DNA from: Lycium barbarum
Lineage: Eukaryota > Streptophyta > Magnoliopsida > Solanales > Solanaceae
Assembly: GCF_019175385.1 (NCBI RefSeq)
Contig: NC_083346.1
Location: 62,277,821 to 62,341,820, forward strand
DNA length: 64,000 nt
Direction: 5' to 3'
Both the position numbers and the translations under genes were made by a program. The notes beneath the pieces were generated by a model. That model had not been told where the DNA came from. It worked only from the letters and a program-made list of their open reading frames with translations, and searched no databases. Each line of letters begins with the position of its first letter. Positions within the stretch are counted from its first letter, which is position 1. This document shows, one piece after another, positions 59,341-64,000 of the stretch.

Positions 59341-59505
59341 ATATATATATATATATATATATGATGGAGTTATGCTGTGTTATTGCGTTATGACGTGTTT
59401 ATGGAGTTATGCTGTGTTATGGAGTTATGATGTGTTTATGGAGTTATGCTGTGTTATGGCGTTATGATGTGTTTATGGATTTATGCTGTGTTATGGCGCC
59501 AAGGA
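59341..59505 (+). repeat. AT microsatellite and minisatellite in LTR E
   Basis: About 11 AT units (59341-59362), then about four 37-38 bp units made of GGAGTTATGCTGTGTTAT and GCGTTATGATGTGTTTAT halves. Confidence 0.92.
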
Positions 59506-59683
59506 TGGTGTGGCGACCATGTTCACCGAGTCCCATAATGGGCCGGGTATGATATATGATATTGACATGCATGATTTATGTTTCAAAAGGGCAAGTGTTT
59601 TGGTATTCTGAACATTGTACTTGTCTTCTGGACTCCCTATTTCAGTTATGATCCTTTTTACTGTATTTCATGCTTTATATACT

Positions 59684-59720
59684 CAGTACATATTCCGTAT
59701 TGACCCCCTTTCTTCGGGGG
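59684..59720 (+). promoter_or_regulatory. Double-hairpin module of LTR E
   Basis: CAGTAC/GTATTG (one G-U pair) then CCCCC-7 nt-GGGGG. Downstream CTGCGTTTCATGCCCGCAG is shared with D and B types. Confidence 0.6.
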
Positions 59721-60272
59721 GCTGCGTTTCATGCCCGCAGGTACAGATAGTCGGTTTGGTGACCCTTCAGCATAGGACTTCTACTCAGCTGTCTTGGAGG
59801 GCTCCGTTGTTCCGGAGTCTAGACTTTTGGTACAGATCTTATGATGTATATATATATGTTTATCCAGGGGTACGACGGGGCCCTGTCCCGTCATATTTCA
59901 CTGTTGATATTCTTAGAGGTTTGTAGACATATGTGTGGGTTGGGTATAAGATCTGTTCAGCTGTGTCTACAGGATGTGCTATGATATGATGTCCGTCTGT
60001 AGTGGCAGCTTTGTCGGCTTGCATACGACATGATATTGATGTGTAGTGGCAGCCTTGTTGGCTTGCGTATCATTTTATGATTTGATCAGTTGTGACTCCT
60101 CAGGAGACAGTTTATCTGAATATACATATATGATGACGTTATGAACCGTTGGAGTTCTTTTGCAAGTTTCCATATTGTTCATAGATTCAGTTTGATTATA
60201 TTTAACAGGTTCGTATAAGGGTGTCTAGTTCGGGCACTAGTCATGGCCCACGGGGTTGGGTCGTGACAAAAT

Positions 60273-60285
60273 TGGTATCAGAGCA
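60273..60285 (+). other. Primer-binding site of element E
   Basis: Perfect TGGTATCAGAGCA, 4 nt after the LTR end at 60268. Confidence 0.96.
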
Positions 60286-60900
60286 GTTCATCCTCAGAGT
60301 GTCTACAGACCGTGTCTAGTAGAGTCTTGTTTATCGGTGTGTTGTGCACCGCATCTATAAACAGAAAGCTATAGGACATCTAGGATGTTATCTTTCCTTC
60401 TTATCCTATATCGTGCGATAGAGCCCAGCCATAGGAAATGAAATTCCTTATACTAACCTTTGATTTCAGCTAAAGAACGACATCGACAGAAGGAAGCGAC
60501 TGATGATGTTGGAAGTTACAAAGTACACAGGTAAGTAACGGTGCGAAAGACGCATGTCGGATAATGTAAGAATATTGAGGTATGATCGACATGCAAAGTT
60601 GAAGAATGAAAGGGGAGGTAGATCGGAAGGTATAACAGGATAGATCGTTAAAGGATCAGGTACGTCTCGAGGTGCGATATGTGAGGTAAGTTCCGACACC
60701 TTTATACTTTTTACTGGAAATTGGGAGCCCTGTGTGGCTATGATACGCTATGATATATACGTATATATGTTGGCCCTGTGAGGTATTGTTGGTATTTCCT
60801 GCGTGTAGGTTTTGGGATAGTAAAAAGTACATAGGAAACTCTGCCCAAATTTTCCCAGTAATAGAAAGAGAAGAGAATGAGAAATAAGTTCATAATATGT
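60286..60900 (+). other. Untranslated leader of element E
   Basis: Matches the D leader. Ends with ...TTGATTTCAGC at 60469 where A, C and the array units have the gag ATG immediately after TTTCAG; here no gag follows. Further on, AGGAAACTCTGCCCAAATTTTCC (60834-60856) echoes the AGGAAATGCTGCCCAATTTTC block found inside LTRs. Confidence 0.7.
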
Positions 60901-63900
60901 CTTGAAAGTCGATACCGATAGGGGAAAATTTATTATGTTGGACTAAAGCTTTAAGAGATACCCTCCATGTCATCCGTAAGGGGCACCATTCTTATTTGGA
61001 AAATTTTATTTCGAAGAAGCATATATGAGCAACAAAGTTTGGAATTCATTTGAACGGACCAGAATACTTTCCAGCCACATTTTTACCTTAGAAAAGCTCA
61101 TGTTGAAGAGAAAAACACATCCAGCAATTAAGTTTCACTTTTATTTGAAGAATACAAAGCATACAGCAAGTAGTTTATGAACTAAATGATTCGTTCACGA
61201 CTCAAGAATAAATTTGGAGATAAACCATGTGAATCAAGCACTAGAAGTCCTGTGGTGCTTGTCAGATTCTAGTTTTTCTTCTGGTGCTGGTTGGAGCCTC
61301 ATGGTGACATTTTATTAGTTATTAATAAACTAATTGGAGATGGAATTTGTGGAAGGAAAACTCAAACTTGTAGGCTATCTAGGATCATGTGTTTCATATG
61401 TTGTTGATGAAATGCTAGAATAATTCGGAAGGGCTTGTGATACTAAGGGATGATTTAGAAAAGGGTGGCAAATCTTAACCAAACATTTTATTGAGGTATC
61501 GAGTGAACTGATAAGTAGGGATAAATTACGACGAGTTTACAGTTAAAAGGAGTGATAGTATGATTGGGATAAAAGTACGGAGGAGGAAGAATTATGATAA
61601 ATTATGAAGGTATTGATAAGACAGCTTGTGAGATATTAAGGATAAGATTGATCAAAAAGGGTGAAGGGTTATACGCCTACTCCACAGAGTGCAATTAAAA
61701 CATAGTAAGAATTGTGAATAAGGTTAGGAAGTGTTACGTTATAGGATGGATTACGTACAGGATGTAATGTGAATACCATAAGGATTGTTATAAAAATGAG
61801 TAAAGCCTAGAAAAGAAATAACTAAAGGATATGATGTGATCAGTGTGAAACAGAAAAGAAAATATAGAACAAAAAAAAAAACTTACAAAGTCTTATAGGG
61901 AAGTTCAGAATAGAGATCAAGTGGCAACGAAAGTGAAAGCGAGCACAGGAAGAGAAAGGGTTAATAGAAAGAAGAAGATAAGAAGAAAGCGAGTGGGATT
62001 ACAATGTATCAATGTGTTATGACACGTATAGCTGAGAAAATGAGTAATATAAGCGACAAAATTATGAAAGACCGAACTAAAGGAAGACGAGCAACGGGAC
62101 AGAATGAATGCCAGAAATGACTGGTATGATAAGAACAAATAGGGATGAACAGAATGTTCTTTGAAAATGAGAAAGGGGTTATGTAGAAGTAGTGTTTTCC
62201 GAAGGATACGGGAGTAGCATGAGATTCCTCGTGCACAAAATAAAAGATGGACATATATTGGAGAAATGAAAGGAATACTAAAGGAAGCACTCAAGATAGA
62301 CGTAATTAATTGAGTATGAGTATAGGATAAAAGGGAAATATATAGCTACAAACATAAGGTGTAGTACGACGAAAAGGTGATAAGACAAGACCACTATTAA
62401 AACGAATTTGATGTGATTTTGAGTAAGTTAGAAGTTAGCGTTGGGTATACTATAAGGGTGAAAGAGCATGAGGCGTAAAGGAGTACTGCGTGTATGTGAC
62501 TTCACCTCGGAAATGGTGAAATCCTTAAAGGACAAGGATTGTGGATCTACGAAACAACTGATGCATTGTGAATTTACTAAAAGAAACAGATGATATCCGT
62601 TGGGATAAAGATAGTGTTATAAGAAAGTTTGGGACACTTATCATCAGAATATAAGTGCTACCTAATTGAGAATTTGAAACGACTATAAGCACTAGCTAAT
62701 TACTGATCGGAATAAATGGAATGTGGCTTTGGATAAATCGTTACATTGATTATATTACTCGAGTACCAACCATCAGATAAGATTTTGTACTATATATCGA
62801 GAGTTCTCATCGCTTCGTGATTTGGTTAAGGTTTCGCACGTGGGGGATCAAAGTTATAAATGATAAAGAAAAGACATGGATATGGTATAAGTACAACCCC
62901 AAAGGGGGGAAGCGAGTGAAAGCAAAGTAAGTACGAGTGGGAACAATTGACACTATAGTATATCCAATATGGATACTCAAACTTCAAGTGAGATCCCATG
63001 CTGAAACAAGTTGGTAAGATTTGAAAGGCAGCGATAAACGAATAGTAGTCAAGATGGTATTTGAGACAGTGCTGAGAATTATTTGTCCTAAGGACCTTGG
63101 ATAATATGACATTAGAAAGTATATGCTTATAAAAAGGGAGAATGCGACAAGAGAATGGTACCGAGTAACTTAAAAAGTTATTATAAAAGATAGCAAGGCT
63201 ATACTGGATTAGAGGTTAAGATGTTGGCAACGAAGTTATTGGCTAGTGACATTGTGACACATAAGTAGCAAAGGAGAATGGAAAGGAAAGGAGTATGACA
63301 AGAAGGGCTACGAACGAGTTTTAGTACGGATATGTAAAGCAGAATGAACCAGGAAAAGGGAAGACTCTGACTAAGATTAGCTACACTTTATACAAGTTTT
63401 ACAAGAATAGTTATGCAACCTACGAATATTTATATGCTAAGAATGAGACCAAGTGAGTACTTGATAAGAAGAATAAGGATTCAGTACTAACAACGTGATT
63501 GTGATATTTTGGATACATTAAGGAGAGTCATAAGGTGGTTTGAGCCAAATTACCGAGATAGAATTAGTCCTGAGGGAAAATAGGACATGACCATGGTTGA
63601 GCCAAAAATTTACCCCGATCCCAATTGTAAGATACAAGAGGAGAATGCAAGGTAAATCATGAAGACTGGTGAGACGATGCTAAGGTATTTTTCGGGTTGA
63701 TTTGAGCACCTACATATACTCTTGTAAAGATTGCAATATGATGCGTGATAGGAGAACTAAGAGCAAATTTAAGTAAAGGGGTAATAGAAGAGTTTAAAGT
63801 AAAGATAAAGAAACGACACGAGATAATATGCCTAAGATGTTACAAGTAGGTTAAGGGAAATTACAAAATGATTTAACCGAGACAATCAGAACAAGCGGGT

Positions 63901-64000
63901 TATTGGATGACAGTGAAGTTATAATGCGAGGGAACCCTAGCACCATTTGATAGCCAACCCTAAAGATCGAGATCAAGAACTAAAAACAAGTGATAGTTAA
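60901..64000 (+). other. Purine-rich non-coding interior of element E
   Basis: About 3.1 kb with strong A+G excess on the plus strand and no recognisable domain or long plus-strand frame. The longest minus-strand frame (62294-61917) is Phe/Ser/Leu-rich because it reads the pyrimidine strand, so I do not call it. Similar in texture to the interior of G. Confidence 0.7.

Larger units (their letters stand above)
57704..60268 (+). repeat. 5' LTR of element E
   Basis: 2,565 bp, TGTTATACCCCG to GGGTCGTGACA, followed by a PBS. In sense: AGGGGAAATGCTGCCCGATTTCC near 58600, donor-like CAG/GTATGTAAAG (58803/58804), CACCGAGTCCC...GGGCCGG units, AT run (59341-59362), minisatellite (59363-59505), GTAC module (59684-59720) and acceptor-like CCCGCAG/GTACAG ending 59740. 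Confidence 0.93.
57704..64000 (+). mobile_element. Element E: plus-strand retrotransposon with non-coding interior (runs off the window)
   Basis: Full 5' LTR, perfect PBS (60273-60285), leader homologous to D, then at least 3 kb without gag or pol. Its 3' LTR is not in the window, so target duplication and total size are unknown (GTAGT precedes the LTR). Its replication would require proteins in trans. LARD-like is the best description. Confidence 0.8.

Noticed and set aside
61917..62294. 125-codon minus-strand frame rich in Phe, Ser, Leu, resembling a membrane protein
   Set aside because: It reads the pyrimidine-rich strand of E's non-coding interior; composition alone explains the hydrophobic residues and absence of stops.

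Overview
The window looks like repeat-dense nuclear DNA of a flowering plant, most likely a eudicot; a Solanaceae origin is possible but unproven. I found no host gene, no rRNA or tRNA gene and no bacterial feature. Nearly every base belongs to Ty3/gypsy LTR retrotransposons. Their primer-binding sites match plant initiator tRNA-Met (TGGTATCAGAGCA type), and the coding parts with a chromodomain look like Tekay/Del chromoviruses. No polyprotein is intact, so all coding parts are annotated as pseudogenes.

Left part (1-14310): a complete 12.5-kb minus-strand gypsy element (A, 313-12843) has 2.4-kb LTRs, PBS, PPT, gag-protease-RT-RNase H-integrase-chromodomain and a perfect 5-bp target duplication (CATAG). 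It sits inside an older minus-strand LTR (H, 1-312 plus 12844-14310). Its own integrase is interrupted by a plus-strand solo LTR (B, 3608-6160).

Middle (14311-52261): a long inverted repeat (14311-14745 against 15072-15260 plus 51993-52261) carries a minus-strand element, C. Its outer LTRs, 15261-17295 and 49505-51987, are flanked by a perfect GATAG duplication although they now lie 34 kb apart. Inside C are (i) a truncated non-coding element D, which hosts a 15.3-kb LTR-internal-LTR-internal-LTR array (17681-32958) of gag-only elements with one CTTAT duplication around the whole array; (ii) a truncated B-type LTR (B') carrying a D-type solo LTR; (iii) element G (39708-46942), which has two LTRs and a purine-rich non-coding interior and interrupts C's reverse transcriptase.

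Right part (52262-64000): two pieces of a different plus-strand gypsy element (F) lie in scrambled order (late integrase first, then RT-RNase H-early integrase). They are separated by a chimera of two opposed truncated LTRs. A fresh-looking plus-strand 5' LTR with PBS (E, 57704-60268) follows, and its purine-rich, non-coding interior runs off the window.

The LTR families differ in primary sequence but share a set of small modules in the same order: a palindromic ACGGTCCGT-type cluster ahead of a TATA box (some families), a GGAAATGCTGCC block, a splice-donor-like AG/GTATGT, paired hairpins with compensatory changes, a family-specific minisatellite, and a CATGCC-GCAG acceptor-like end. A stem-loop also abuts the PPT. 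This shared architecture, kept even in elements with no coding sequence, and the TSD-bounded three-LTR gag-only array are the most interesting signals. All identities and alignments were made by eye.
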